Positions 18,882-28,853 are shown, numbered from the stretch's first letter. The stretch: 64,000 nucleotides of DNA from Acinetobacter sp. TR3 (GCF_027105055.1 NZ_CP114264.1:3100001-3164000); one strand, 5' to 3'. The notes: generated from the sequence alone by a model not told the origin. Translations and numbers: made by a program.

Positions 18882-19577
18882 TTAGTCTTTTAAATATTCT
18901 TCACGATGATTACGATAAGGCTCATCAAAGGGTACAAACATCTGTTCTTGTTTGGCTCCTGCGATCCACTCTTGAACTGATGCCAAAGATAATATGTTGT
19001 GCATATAACTTTGGCTAGCAGCAGAAATGGGTAATTTATAACATTCAAAACGCATCGCCACAGGCGCATAAAATGCATCGGCTAGACTAAACTCACCACA
19101 TAAAAACTGCTCTTCACTTGGTCGCTCTGACCAAATTTGATCAATTCGAGCGACGTCATTCCGTAATTGCTCATGGTCAGCCCAAAGTTCTTTTCCAATC
19201 TGGGACAAATCAGCCTCAACATTCATTGGACACAAATTACGTAAGCTTTGAAAACTACTATGCATTTCTGCACTAATGCATCGTGCTCTCGCTCGTTGCT
19301 TTCTATCTTGGGGTAGCGCATTCTTCTCTGGATTTTGTTCAGCAATATATTCACAAATCGCCAGACTATCCCAAATAATCAAATCATCATGCATGAGTGT
19401 TGGGACTTTGCCCGTTGAATTCAATTTTAAAATCTCAGTTTTAAATTGGCTATCAGCTTCAAAACTATCAAATTGAATTAAATGCTCCTGAAATGGAATG
19501 CCAAGTTGTTTTAATAAAATCCACGGTCGCATCGACCAAGTTGAATAATTTTTATTGCCAATAAACAATTGATACAT
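18882..19577 (-). CDS. Glutathione S-transferase family protein
   Basis: A 231-residue GST with an N-terminal thioredoxin-like domain (YQLFIGNKNYSTWSMRPWILLKQ, with Ser/Thr in the active-site turn; TGKVPTLMHDD with the cis-Pro; WDSLAICEYIAE) and an all-helical C-terminal domain. I use the ATG at 19577; the longer frame overlaps dsbD. It begins two bases after the dsbD stop, so the two are probably co-transcribed. Confidence 0.9.
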   Translation of the reverse strand: MYQLFIGNKNYSTWSMRPWILLKQLGIPFQEHLIQFDSFEADSQFKTEILKLNSTGKVPTLMHDDLIIWDSLAICEYIAEQNPEKNALPQDRKQRARARCISAEMHSSFQSLRNLCPMNVEADLSQIGKELWADHEQLRNDVARIDQIWSERPSEEQFLCGEFSLADAFYAPVAMRFECYKLPISAASQSYMHNILSLASVQEWIAGAKQEQMFVPFDEPYRNHREEYLKD

Positions 19578-19579
19578 GA

Positions 19580-21433
19580 TTATAATTTCCCTTTCAGCAA
19601 GGTGAGTTGTTGTAATAATTCTGATTTTTGAAAAGCACCAGTTAAACGCAGTGAACGTACTTCTTGTTGTTTTTGATCTAAAAATAAATAGGTTGGCGGT
19701 CCTAAAATATCCCATTGATTTAATAAGGCCTGATGCGACGCATCATAATGACTTAAATCAAGTTTAATCAAATAATAACGAGATAATGCCTGTTGAACTT
19801 CCGCATCTTTTAATACACGATGTTCAATCGGCTGACAAGCCACACACCAGTCTGCATACACATCAATCACAACGGCCCGATCTTTTGGTGCGTTGGCTAG
19901 AATCCGCTGAAAATCAGCAGCGGTTGTTGCGACATGCCACTCGGCTAATTTATCTGCCTGAACTGTGCTTAAATTTTGAATATGTTGATATTGGTTAAAA
20001 GCTAAAAACGGAACTGAGATCATCAGCAACAATGCATATAACCACTGTAATTGCCCTTTCTTCACAAACAGACGATATATCGCGAAACCAATAAATGCCA
20101 TGCCCAATACAAGACTAAGTATTTGAATCGCTAATTCAGGCAACAACGGACGGATAAAATAAATACTTAAAGCCAACATCAAAAAGGCAAAAATAACCTT
20201 AATTTGATGCATCCATTCTCCTGCTTTCGGTAGTGCCTTTGCACCTAGAACACTGGCAAGCAGTAATGGAATACCCATACCAAATCCCAAGGTGAATAAT
20301 AGTAAAGCACCTTGCCACTGATTTTGCGTTTGTGAAATAAAGAGTAATGTACCCGCTAGAGGTGCTGTCATACACGGACCGACTAACAATGCGGAGATCA
20401 TGCCCATGATACTTGCACCAAGCAAAGTCCCACCTTGTTGTACTGACTGCATTTGGTCGAGGCGATTCACCCATTTCTGTGGCAGTTTCAATTCAAATAA
20501 ACCAAACAGATTTAAAGCGAATACAACGAACAATAGACTAAATGCAACTAATGTCGCAGGTTGCTGTAACCATCGTTGGAAATTTAGCCCTGCCACAGAG
20601 GCAATTAAACCCAATACGGCATAGACCATTGCCATACTAAATACAAAAGTAAGCGCAATCGTCCATGCTTTAACGCCTTTATGTTCACGAACAATCAATG
20701 AGGTCAAAATCGGCAACATTGGTAAAGAACACGGCGTAAATGCCAATAAAATTCCTAAACCTAGAAATAATAACAAGCTATAAGCAAGAGAGTGCTGTGC
20801 CAATGTGCTTGACCACTGTTGGTCTTGCGCCATATTGGTTGAATCATTCAGCTTTACATCATTAGATTTTTCAGTTGTAAGTTCATCCGTCTCTGCGGTC
20901 TGAGCATTTAAGCTATTCGCAGAACGAGCAACATCTAAAAAACGTTTTTGAGAATTAGAACTGACATTTTCGACACTGACCAACCCATCAGCATCGGTTT
21001 GAAATTCAATATTTTGAGGTGGATAGCAAATACGGTCTTTGGCACAACCCTGCCATGTAACACGATAATGTTGAGATGCTTGAGTGCTAATCTCAAACTC
21101 TGCTTGCTGATAATAAACTTGGCTATGACCATAGTTTTCATCGTACTGTTCAACTGCTTTGGGTAATTTCAACGTAACAGGTTGATTGCCTTGTTGAACC
21201 TCAAATTTGTGTTGATAGAGATAATAATTGGGCTGAATAGTCCAGTGTAACCGCGCTTGATTGGTTTTGGTCGATTCAACTGAAAATGCAAATGCCTGTT
21301 CAGGAGTCAGTAACGGTGCTGATAGATTGTCTTGAGCGTAAACCAAAGACGTACATAACAACAATAAAGTAGCCAAAAAGTAGCGCATTAATTGGCTAAG
21401 GTACCCACCCTGAACAGACATTCTCATGTTCAT
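19580..21433 (-). CDS. dsbD: Thiol:disulfide interchange protein DsbD
   Basis: Passes electrons from cytoplasmic thioredoxin to periplasmic DsbC/DsbG-type proteins. A signal peptide ends near VYAQD; the periplasmic alpha domain has the Cys pair in WQGCAKDRICYPP; eight transmembrane helices carry Cys in TPCSLPMLPIL and GPCMTAPLAG; the C-terminal thioredoxin domain has DWCVACQPIEH. Length 617. The start may instead be the ATG at 21388 (MRYFLATLLLL), which gives a shorter signal peptide. It forms a unit with the downstream GST gene. Confidence 0.95.
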   Translation of the reverse strand: MNMRMSVQGGYLSQLMRYFLATLLLLCTSLVYAQDNLSAPLLTPEQAFAFSVESTKTNQARLHWTIQPNYYLYQHKFEVQQGNQPVTLKLPKAVEQYDENYGHSQVYYQQAEFEISTQASQHYRVTWQGCAKDRICYPPQNIEFQTDADGLVSVENVSSNSQKRFLDVARSANSLNAQTAETDELTTEKSNDVKLNDSTNMAQDQQWSSTLAQHSLAYSLLLFLGLGILLAFTPCSLPMLPILTSLIVREHKGVKAWTIALTFVFSMAMVYAVLGLIASVAGLNFQRWLQQPATLVAFSLLFVVFALNLFGLFELKLPQKWVNRLDQMQSVQQGGTLLGASIMGMISALLVGPCMTAPLAGTLLFISQTQNQWQGALLLFTLGFGMGIPLLLASVLGAKALPKAGEWMHQIKVIFAFLMLALSIYFIRPLLPELAIQILSLVLGMAFIGFAIYRLFVKKGQLQWLYALLLMISVPFLAFNQYQHIQNLSTVQADKLAEWHVATTAADFQRILANAPKDRAVVIDVYADWCVACQPIEHRVLKDAEVQQALSRYYLIKLDLSHYDASHQALLNQWDILGPPTYLFLDQKQQEVRSLRLTGAFQKSELLQQLTLLKGKL

Positions 21434-21504
21434 CTCACTGTAACTCTCCCGATAACTTAAGACTCATTTTGTAGAATGATTTCAAAAGTTAGCGGAGATT
21501 TTGA

Positions 21505-22272
21505 CTAGAATAAAACAGATAAACCTAAACCACCGTTATAGCTTTTTTGATCGCCATTCAAATCGACACCTATACTGGCATCAAGTTGAGCTCGATCATT
21601 TAAGCTATAGACTAAGCCTGTTCCTAAACCATATTCATAGTCTTGGCTTTCTGCTTTACGATAAACAAACTCTGAAAAACCAGATAATTTACCCGCAATT
21701 TTATAATCAATGGTTGGAATTGCTGTCACGGCCCAATCACTGTTTTGTGCTTCATAACGCATAGTAATTGATGTACCCACCAAATCGCTGAACTTATACG
21801 CAACTGCTGAAGTGAGGCTATAAATATCATCGTGATTCGTGAATTCATCATTGCCAGTCGCAATAATCGCTTCTGCTAACAATGCCATTGTTAAACGATC
21901 ATCTTTTAAATTAATCGCCTTTTTCAAACCAATACTGACATCACCTAAACCATGGGTTTCTTTCTTAGTGCCAGCATGTTTATATTGCTGCCAAACAGGA
22001 CCTTGCCAACCCAATTGTAATTCTAGACCATCAGCTAAACCTGTGCGTAACAACATGTCACCGTTCAATGTAAGCGTTTTATCTTTTACGCCATCGACTG
22101 TCCCTTCTTGATAGCTTACGCTCGGTAGTCCTTGCTCCCACGCCAAGTGACCTACAGGTGTAATACCCGTACCTATACCTGAGCCTGGGCGGTCAAAAGA
22201 GAAATCTGCTGCAAAAGCAGTGCTTGCCATCATTGATGCAGCAATCAAGCTCAATGTTCCAATTTTTTTCAT
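21505..22272 (-). CDS. Outer-membrane beta-barrel protein, MetA-pathway-like (transporter family)
   Basis: A 255-residue exported protein. A signal peptide (MKKIGTLSLIAASMMASTAFAA) is followed by alternating amphipathic strands and a C-terminal Phe typical of outer-membrane barrels. The pattern GHLAWEQGLPSVSY and GLGDVSIGLKKAI resembles the Phenol_MetA_deg / transporter family (PF13557). The substrate is not predictable. It stands alone, with dsbD 71 bases downstream. Confidence 0.78.
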   Translation of the reverse strand: MKKIGTLSLIAASMMASTAFAADFSFDRPGSGIGTGITPVGHLAWEQGLPSVSYQEGTVDGVKDKTLTLNGDMLLRTGLADGLELQLGWQGPVWQQYKHAGTKKETHGLGDVSIGLKKAINLKDDRLTMALLAEAIIATGNDEFTNHDDIYSLTSAVAYKFSDLVGTSITMRYEAQNSDWAVTAIPTIDYKIAGKLSGFSEFVYRKAESQDYEYGLGTGLVYSLNDRAQLDASIGVDLNGDQKSYNGGLGLSVLF

Positions 22273-22303
22273 GATTATCCCCTTTCTATTCTATTGGCTG
22301 AAC

Positions 22304-22849
22304 TTATACCGTTAGCTCTTTTGACATTTTCGCACCATGGCTGCGTAATAACTCGAGAGTTTCACGTTCTTCTGGTAAAGATTCTGACCAGTCAATTTCA
22401 TCGAAATCACAATCAAAAAACAGTTGGCTGATTGAAGATAAAATCGTTAAACCTTCTTCGTCACGTGTGTTCGGATCTACTTTTTCATCGAGTAAACGCT
22501 GTACAACAGGTACACATGCTGCACTAGCGGCATCCCAAAGTGGGCCGTAGAATTCTTCTGCATCCCATAAATGTAAATTGGCTTTTGCTTGAATCAATGC
22601 ATCTAAAATGTGTAGGTAAACTTGCAGTTGTTGTTGTTTTTCAACGTCGGTCAATGGCTTGCCTGCTTCATAGGCTTCACACACATTTTCCCACCACACA
22701 AATAAACCATCACATACAATAGATACAGGAAAACCATGTTCAGGATCAATAAAGTTCGGGTCGAGTCCTGCAGCAAGTAAAGATTGCACTTGGTCTAAAT
22801 CGAGTTGTTGTATGGCTTGCACCAAGGCTTGCTGCTGATTGCTTAACAT
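22304..22849 (-). CDS. Ankyrin-repeat protein
   Basis: A 181-residue cytoplasmic protein with ankyrin-type helices at both ends (ALVQAIQQLDLDQVQSLLAAGLDPNFID and VVQRLLDEKVDPNTRDEEGLTILS). It is acidic. The start is set at the ATG at 22849 rather than a TTG two codons earlier. Role unknown; probably protein-protein contacts. Confidence 0.75.
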   Translation of the reverse strand: MLSNQQQALVQAIQQLDLDQVQSLLAAGLDPNFIDPEHGFPVSIVCDGLFVWWENVCEAYEAGKPLTDVEKQQQLQVYLHILDALIQAKANLHLWDAEEFYGPLWDAASAACVPVVQRLLDEKVDPNTRDEEGLTILSSISQLFFDCDFDEIDWSESLPEERETLELLRSHGAKMSKELTV

Positions 22850-22949
22850 GACCAATTCTCACATTGTATTGAATGTTTCTATTATGCCGAATATCCCGAC
22901 AGGTTTTTATAAAACGATCTAAAAATCATGTATAAATTTGATACACGCA

Positions 22950-22976
22950 TAAAAAAAGCCCACAATTGGGCTTTCT
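22950..22976 (-). terminator. Terminator after the HPF-like gene
   Basis: Stem AGCCCA pairing with TGGGCT, with a T-run on the minus-strand exit, just past the gene ending at 22990. Confidence 0.7.
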
Positions 22977-22989
22977 TTATGCGCTAATT

Positions 22990-23364
22990 TTACGCTTCAT
23001 CATCAATTTTTACATCGTCATCGACGTCAACATACTCTGGTAAACCACCACGATGATGTTCTTTTTTCTCATATAAATGTTCCAGACTACGTTTTAGTTT
23101 ATCAATCGCACCATGAATAGATGCATCGATATTCGCAGCTTTATGAGTCACGGCAAGTGGCTTCAAACCTGCTGGACGAGCTTCGATCATACAACGTTTA
23201 TCATGATCGCCCGTTTTCTCCCCATTTTCATCACTAATATGAACCGAAAAATGTGTAATACGCTCGCTATAGCGTTGAAATTCTTGCGTAAGTTCTGCAC
23301 GGATATAACTGATTAAGCGTTCGCTACCTTGAATGTTTTTATCTGTACGGATTTCAATATTCAT
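22990..23364 (-). CDS. HPF/RaiA-family ribosome-associated protein
   Basis: A 124-residue protein with the S30EA/HPF beta-alpha-beta-beta-beta-alpha pattern: MNIEIRTDKNIQGSERLISYIRAEL, then IEARPAGLKPLAVTHKAANIDASIHGAIDKLKRSLEHLYEKK. Family members bind the 30S subunit and hibernate ribosomes; this one has an acidic C-terminal tail (VDVDDDVKIDDE) that is not in classical Hpf. It could be a divergent stress factor; the family fit is good, the role is inferred. Confidence 0.8.
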   Translation of the reverse strand: MNIEIRTDKNIQGSERLISYIRAELTQEFQRYSERITHFSVHISDENGEKTGDHDKRCMIEARPAGLKPLAVTHKAANIDASIHGAIDKLKRSLEHLYEKKEHHRGGLPEYVDVDDDVKIDDEA

Positions 23365-23734
23365 AAATATCTTCCTCTCTTTTCTGTGAGACGGTTCTAC
23401 GAAACTTTTTTATTTAGCACGCTTTGAGCATGCATTCATTCAGTGCAGTTGTATATTTTGATTATGTAAATACGTGTAGTCTCCTTGCCTTACATCTGTT
23501 GCTTTTCAGTCATTAAGAAGATCTTCTATAACTCCAATATCTGACTTTCATAACAAATATGCAAGCTGATTTTTGACATTTTTATTAAAACTTGATCAAA
23601 AAGATTTTTAAATTCATGAACTTTTTTCTTTTGATCGGCTCAGTCCAATTCTTTTGAGCATTTGGTCAAATTTGGCTTTATTTTTGCTTAATTCCTTGTA
23701 TGATTTACACGCCATTTTTGGGGGATTTTTTTAA
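23365..23734. other. Intergenic region without a recognised gene
   Basis: 370 A/T-rich bases between the divergent HPF-like and Tsx-like genes. A GGGGGA ribosome site lies just before the plus-strand gene and a possible -10 (TATGAT) at 23699-23704. Nothing else was recognised. Confidence 0.5.
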
Positions 23735-24460
23735 ATGCAATTGAAGCAACTTGCAGCGACTTGTTTATTGGTATCTACAGCAGCTTTCGTTCAGGCAAAG
23801 CCTATTTGGCAAGATTTTAGCCTCACAGGTTTATACGGTGAAAACTACGAAGTTGTCGACGAAAAACAAACGACTTTAACGGTTGAATATGCTGCTAAAG
23901 TACAATATGCCGACGTATTCTTCTTTATGGATCGTATGCGTGGTGGTGACGATCATAAAAGTACCTATTTCGAACTTTCTCCTCGTTTGAGCTTAGGCGA
24001 AATTTCTGGTCAAAAACTTGCTTTTGGTCCAGTCAAAGATGTGTTGATCTCAACGACATGGGAAGGCAATAATGATGACTTCTCTAGTTTCGACAATTTC
24101 TTATATGGCGTAGGCTTTGATTTAGCAATTCCATATTTCCAATATGCAAACGTGAATTTCTACCGTGCCAATAATGAAAAAACCACTGATGACTATCAAA
24201 TGACTATCGCTTATGCGTTGCCATTTAAAGTCTCTACAGAAGATTTTGTGGTTGATGGTTTCCTTGACTGGTCTACAGCAGAAAAAGATCATGCAAGCGA
24301 ACTCAACTGGACAACACAATATAAGTGGAATGTCGGTAAACATATTTCACCTGAAACACGTTTATACCTCGGTATTGAACATTCTGTTTGGAATAACAAG
24401 TTTGGTATTAAAGGCAGCGACGAAAACAATGTCAGCGCTTTAGTGAAATACCATTTCTAA
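23735..24460 (+). CDS. Tsx/OmpK-family outer-membrane channel
   Basis: A 241-residue protein with a signal peptide (MQLKQLAATCLLVSTAAFVQA) and a 12-strand-type barrel ending in VKYHF, with the C-terminal Phe outer-membrane signal. The pattern LWQDFSLTGLYG-like start, DVFFFMDRMRGG and DDHKSTYFELSPRLSL are characteristic of OmpK/Tsx, nucleoside-specific channels. The identity of the solute here is inferred from the family. Confidence 0.87.
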   Translation: MQLKQLAATCLLVSTAAFVQAKPIWQDFSLTGLYGENYEVVDEKQTTLTVEYAAKVQYADVFFFMDRMRGGDDHKSTYFELSPRLSLGEISGQKLAFGPVKDVLISTTWEGNNDDFSSFDNFLYGVGFDLAIPYFQYANVNFYRANNEKTTDDYQMTIAYALPFKVSTEDFVVDGFLDWSTAEKDHASELNWTTQYKWNVGKHISPETRLYLGIEHSVWNNKFGIKGSDENNVSALVKYHF

Positions 24461-24476
24461 GCAGTCAATCTGTTTA

Positions 24477-24508
24477 AAAACAGCAAGCTCCGTCTTGCTG
24501 TTTTTTTT
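24477..24508 (+). terminator. Terminator after the Tsx-like gene
   Basis: Stem AAAACAGCAAG pairing with CTTGCTGTTTT followed by more T residues, 16 bases past the stop. Confidence 0.88.
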
Positions 24509-24553
24509 GCAATCACGCATATTCAGGATATGTGAACTTTCTTTTATTTTCTC

Positions 24554-25099
24554 ATGTCATTTGATCTTAAGCTTGCAGCACATTCTCTGAATTCCCCTTA
24601 TCAAATTCGTTTTGCGATGATGGATGATTTGGAACAGATTCTCGCCATTTATAATTATGAAATCCTGACAGGTACAGCCAACTGGAATGATCAGGCCATT
24701 ACTTTAGCGCAATATCAACAACGTTTTCAGGACATGCAACAACAGCACTTCCCCATGATCGTGGTCGAAGATCAGCAAAATAATAAAATTGCAGGTTATG
24801 CGTATTATTCAACATTCCGCAATATTAGCGGCTATCGTCAGAGTATCGAACATTCTGTCTTTGTTGATCCAAGCTACGCACGTCAAGGTCTTGGCAAAGC
24901 CTTGATGCAACAACTGATCCATCTCGCGATACAACAAAACATGCATATCATGGTGGCTGCAATTGATAGTGAAAATACGGGTTCAATTGTGCTACATGAA
25001 CAGCTTGGTTTTGTACAAACAGGTTATATGCCACAAGTCGGACAAAAATTTGGACAATGGCGTGACTTGGTTTGGATGCAACTACAACTCTCAAGCTAA
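24554..25099 (+). CDS. GNAT N-acetyltransferase, phosphinothricin-acetyltransferase type
   Basis: A 181-residue GNAT enzyme. YQIRFAMMDDLEQILAIYNYEI at the N-terminus, the acetyl-CoA-binding SVFVDPSYARQGLGKALMQQLI and AAIDSENTGSIVLHEQLGFVQTGY match the Pat/YncA branch. In other bacteria these enzymes acetylate methionine sulfone, methionine sulfoximine or phosphinothricin; the substrate here is unknown. Confidence 0.88.
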   Translation: MSFDLKLAAHSLNSPYQIRFAMMDDLEQILAIYNYEILTGTANWNDQAITLAQYQQRFQDMQQQHFPMIVVEDQQNNKIAGYAYYSTFRNISGYRQSIEHSVFVDPSYARQGLGKALMQQLIHLAIQQNMHIMVAAIDSENTGSIVLHEQLGFVQTGYMPQVGQKFGQWRDLVWMQLQLSS

Positions 25100-25170
25100 C
25101 AATTTGCTCACAGCATATATTTTCACTTCTTGTTTAAAATGAGTATCAAGCAGCTTTAGAAATATTGAAA

Positions 25171-25911
25171 ATGATGAGAACAACGCAACTTTGCCTAATG
25201 GTTATAACAGCAATTGGCTCAGCTTCAAGTTTTGCTGAAGATTCATTTGAACAAGAGTTACAACAAGGCTGTAGCAAAGTAAAACAATATGCCCAAGCAG
25301 GTAAAAAGTTTTATGATCAAAAGCAATATACCAAAGCAGTAAAACAATTTGAAGATCAAGCTGCATGGGCTCAGTTCTGCCAAATGAATGCTGAGGAAAG
25401 TGGTATTCAGGTGACTGACCGAGACATTGAAATTGCCAATAATAATGTGGGATTGAGTTATACAAAATTAGGCAAGCCGCAATGGGCAAGAGTGTGGTTT
25501 CTAAAAGATAAAGACTCTAAAACTAGCCAATACAACCTGAAACAGCTAGCAAAGCCCCAAATATCTAAAGACCTACAAGGCACTTATGTTCGAGCCAATG
25601 GTTTTGGACAATGGGATTACATCAAGGTCAGCAAAAAGCAAAATAAGTATCAGATCGCTTTTGATGGTTATTACTTTGGGATTCGAGGTCTGATTTATGG
25701 TCCAAATATGGGGCAGTTTGAAACGACCATGCCGATCACGGCAAAACAGGCAAACTATCGCTATGAAGACTGCCAGATCAAGCTTCAATTTACGAATGAT
25801 ACAAATAATGGTCAAAAAATTGAGGTTAAACAAAATAGTGACGAGTCTGGATGTGGTTTTGGGCATAACGTCTATGCTAGCGGCACGTTCTATAAGGTTG
25901 AAGGTAAATAA
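25171..25911 (+). CDS. Exported protein with TPR-like N-terminal region
   Basis: A 246-residue protein. The signal peptide (MMRTTQLCLMVITAIGSASSFAE) is followed by a tetratricopeptide-like segment (AGKKFYDQKQYTKAVKQFEDQAAWAQFC and NNNVGLSYTKLGKPQWARVWFLK), then a beta-rich half with two late cysteines. I use the ATG at 25171. I do not recognise the family; a periplasmic location is likely. The next small frame begins at its stop codon. Confidence 0.7.
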   Translation: MMRTTQLCLMVITAIGSASSFAEDSFEQELQQGCSKVKQYAQAGKKFYDQKQYTKAVKQFEDQAAWAQFCQMNAEESGIQVTDRDIEIANNNVGLSYTKLGKPQWARVWFLKDKDSKTSQYNLKQLAKPQISKDLQGTYVRANGFGQWDYIKVSKKQNKYQIAFDGYYFGIRGLIYGPNMGQFETTMPITAKQANYRYEDCQIKLQFTNDTNNGQKIEVKQNSDESGCGFGHNVYASGTFYKVEGK

Positions 25912-26058
25912 ATGATCTTTACCCTCAAACTCAACAAAAAATTTAAGAAAACTTATGAGTCTCAGAAACGTTATTCACAACCTGAGCAAGCTAAAGCGAC
26001 TAAAGCTTTAGCGAAGCGCAAGAAAAGTGCAATCAAAATAAAAATTGAGAAGTTTTAA
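25912..26058 (+). CDS. Small very basic protein, hypothetical
   Basis: A 48-residue frame with its ATG directly after the preceding TAA, about one-third Lys/Arg (MIFTLKLNKKFKKTYESQKR start). It has no similarity that I recognise. Direct coupling with the upstream gene is its main support; it may be spurious. Downstream to 26246 there is an imperfect hairpin (GCCC..GAAGC/GCTTC..GGGC) and nothing else. Confidence 0.35.
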   Translation: MIFTLKLNKKFKKTYESQKRYSQPEQAKATKALAKRKKSAIKIKIEKF

Positions 26059-26246
26059 TCATTCATCGTATAGGTGAAAATGCCTTTGCCCTTACGAAGC
26101 TTCAAACGCTTCTACGGGCAAAACCAAAGTAACTCCAGCGGAAGGCGTATTTAAAAATTAGAAGACTACTAGGTATGACTCCGAAAGATAATCATTTTTT
26201 TAATATCTAGTTTCTAAATAGTAAAATGAGATATATAGGGTTGATA

Positions 26247-26945
26247 CTAAATCGCCACCAACTCCCTTATTCCCTTTTCAGGCATTTCCGCACCTTGCCC
26301 CTGTGCGATCACCTGTCCACGAGCCATCACGGTATAGTTATCCGCCAATTCTTCAGCAAAATCATAAAACTGCTCAACTAAAACGATCGCCATTTCACCC
26401 TGATCTGCTAATTTACGAATGACCCGACCAATATCTTTAATAATCGAGGGCTGAATACCCTCAGTTGGCTCATCCAAAATCAAGACACTAGGCTCAGAAG
26501 CCAACGCTCGAGCAATCGCAAGCTGCTGCTGCTGACCACCCGATAAATCTCCACCACGGCGATGTTTCATTTCATCAAGTATAGGAAAAATTTCGTAGAG
26601 ATAACTCGGTACTTTCCGCGTTTTTGCACCTGAAAATTTCGCCATACCAATTAAGATATTTTCCTCTACCGTCAAGGTTGAAAAAATATCTCGTCCTTGC
26701 GGTACATATGCCAAGCCAGCACGCACACGTTGCTCAGGCGACATCTTGGCAATATCTTTGCCATCTAGCAAAATCTGTCCTGATTTAATCGGTAAAATCC
26801 CCATCAAGCATTTCAGCAAGGTGGTTTTACCTACGCCATTACGCCCTAAAATGACGCTGCATTCACCTATAGGCGCTTGAAAAGACACGTCACGCAGAAT
26901 ATGACTACCACCATAAAACTGGTTAATTTCTTTCACTTCTAACAT
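26247..26945 (-). CDS. urtE: Urea ABC transporter ATP-binding protein UrtE
   Basis: A 232-residue ABC ATPase of the branched-chain-amino-acid/urea (LivF-like) class. Walker A is LGRNGVGKTTLL, the signature is LSGGQQQQLAIARAL, and Walker B is VLILDEPTEGIQPSII; these GI-QPS features are typical of UrtE. It is the last gene of the urtABCDE run, nine bases after urtD. Confidence 0.95.
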   Translation of the reverse strand: MLEVKEINQFYGGSHILRDVSFQAPIGECSVILGRNGVGKTTLLKCLMGILPIKSGQILLDGKDIAKMSPEQRVRAGLAYVPQGRDIFSTLTVEENILIGMAKFSGAKTRKVPSYLYEIFPILDEMKHRRGGDLSGGQQQQLAIARALASEPSVLILDEPTEGIQPSIIKDIGRVIRKLADQGEMAIVLVEQFYDFAEELADNYTVMARGQVIAQGQGAEMPEKGIRELVAI

Positions 26946-26954
26946 AGCAGTCTC

Positions 26955-27782
26955 CTAGCGTCCTAAATACTTTTCAATCACATCTTCATTGGCTTGTACC
27001 TCTGCCAATGTGCCTTCTGCCAAGATTGCGCCCTGTGCTAATACCGTAACTTTTTCGCTGATGGTGTCAATAAAGCTCATGTCATGCTCTACGACCACAA
27101 GCGTATGATTTTTTTTCAATTCCAAACACAGTTCAGCCGTCCGTTCTGTTTCCGCATCGGTCATTCCTGCCACAGGCTCATCCAATAAAATCAGCTTCGG
27201 ACGTTGCATCAATAGCATGCCGATTTCTAACCACTGCTTTTGACCATGCGATAATAATCCTGCGGGTTTTTTCACAAATTCCTTTAAGCGAATTTGTTCT
27301 AAACTTTCCTCCAATGCCAATTGTGCTTCTGGATCAAGTCGGCTAAACAAGCTCTTTTTCACTCGCTTATCTCGTGGTGCAGCGAGCAGTAAATTTTCCA
27401 TGACTGTGAAATTTTCAAATACCGTTGGTTTTTGGAATTTGCGCCCAATTCCTGCTTCCGCAATTTCCTCTGTGCCCATTTTGGCAAGATCATAGTTTTG
27501 TCCAAAAAATGCTGTGCCAGTAGTCGGACGAGTTTTACCTGTGATCACGTCCATTAAGGTAGTTTTACCCGCACCATTTGGTCCAATGATGCAGCGTAAC
27601 TCACCTTCGGCGATGTACAGCGATAAATCATTGAGGGCACGAAACGAATCAAACCACACACTGACTTTTTCTAAATACAAGGCAATCCCGTGACTAAAAT
27701 CTGCACCTTGGGTTTTGGCACGACCATAACCCTCACCGAGTTGACCGCCATGTTGAGCTGAGTCTATGAATAAATCACTCAT
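26955..27782 (-). CDS. urtD: Urea ABC transporter ATP-binding protein UrtD
   Basis: A 275-residue ABC ATPase of LivG type. Walker A is IGPNGAGKTTLMDVITGK, the signature is LLSHGQKQWLEIGM (a SHGQ variant usual in UrtD), and Walker B is KLILLDEPVAGMTDAE. A short N-terminal extension precedes the domain. It abuts urtC with no gap. Confidence 0.95.
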   Translation of the reverse strand: MSDLFIDSAQHGGQLGEGYGRAKTQGADFSHGIALYLEKVSVWFDSFRALNDLSLYIAEGELRCIIGPNGAGKTTLMDVITGKTRPTTGTAFFGQNYDLAKMGTEEIAEAGIGRKFQKPTVFENFTVMENLLLAAPRDKRVKKSLFSRLDPEAQLALEESLEQIRLKEFVKKPAGLLSHGQKQWLEIGMLLMQRPKLILLDEPVAGMTDAETERTAELCLELKKNHTLVVVEHDMSFIDTISEKVTVLAQGAILAEGTLAEVQANEDVIEKYLGR

Positions 27783-28853
27783 TTAATTGCTCTCCTTTTT
27801 AAAACGATCAAATAAACCAATCACGCCTTTAGGTAAGAAAATCGTCACCACGATAAATAAGGCACCTAAGATCAGTAACCACGCTTCGGGCGCAGCCACA
27901 GTGAAATAAGTTTTCAGTGCATTAATCAAACCTGCGCCTAAAATCGCCCCAATCAAAGTGCCACGACCCCCTGCGGCAACCCACACTGCCATTTCAATTG
28001 AGTTGACAGGATTCATTTCACTTGGGTTGATAATACCAACCTGTGGCACATACAACGCACCTGCGATACCTGCAATCACTGCCGATAGTACCCATGCTGA
28101 CAGCTTGTACCACAGTGTGCGATAGCCCAAATATTGCAAGCGGTTTTCACTGTCACGAATCGCCCCCAACACTCGACCATAAGGACGATTCATCAGTTGA
28201 CGTAAGCCGATAAAGCACAGCATCAAAACCAGAGCGGTGACAAAACATAAAGTGGCACGCATCGGTGCAGAAGTGATATCAAAACCCAATAAGGTTTTAA
28301 AACCCGTGAAGCCATTGTTACCACCAAAACCCGTCTCATTGCGGAAGAACAAGAGTGCCGCTGCAAAGGTCATGGCTTGAGTAATAATTGAGAAATACAC
28401 GCCCTTGATTTTGGAACGAAAAGCAAAGAAGCCAAAAATAAAGGCAACCAATGCAGGGATGAGTAATACCAAACAGATTGCCCATGCAAAATGTTCAGTC
28501 CCGACCCAATACCACGGTAATTCTGTCCAACTGAGAAAGCGCATGAAATCAGGTAAGCCATCGCCTGCGGATTCACGCATCAAATACATACCAAAAGCAT
28601 AACCACCGAGAGCGAAATACAAACCGTGCCCCAAGCTTAAAATTCCTGCATAGCCCCAGACCAAATCCAATGCCAAAGCGACCAAAGCCAAGCACATGAT
28701 TTTGCCAATCAACGTAATCCAATACGCTGACAGATAAAATGCGGAATCAGGTGATAACAAATGCAACCACGGTAAGCTCAATAACACTGCAAAACAAATG
28801 GCAATCGCGATTGCGCTATACGGTTTATCTGCAAATAAAGAAGTGATTTTCAT
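27783..28853 (-). CDS. urtC: Urea ABC transporter permease UrtC
   Basis: A 356-residue inner-membrane permease with about ten transmembrane helices and the LivM-like block GYAGILSLGHGLYFALGGYAFGMYLM. I choose the ATG at 28853 (MKITSLFADKPYS), four bases after the urtB stop; an in-frame start at 28886 would overlap urtB. It pairs with UrtB to form the membrane channel. Confidence 0.94.
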   Translation of the reverse strand: MKITSLFADKPYSAIAIAICFAVLLSLPWLHLLSPDSAFYLSAYWITLIGKIMCLALVALALDLVWGYAGILSLGHGLYFALGGYAFGMYLMRESAGDGLPDFMRFLSWTELPWYWVGTEHFAWAICLVLLIPALVAFIFGFFAFRSKIKGVYFSIITQAMTFAAALLFFRNETGFGGNNGFTGFKTLLGFDITSAPMRATLCFVTALVLMLCFIGLRQLMNRPYGRVLGAIRDSENRLQYLGYRTLWYKLSAWVLSAVIAGIAGALYVPQVGIINPSEMNPVNSIEMAVWVAAGGRGTLIGAILGAGLINALKTYFTVAAPEAWLLILGALFIVVTIFLPKGVIGLFDRFKKESN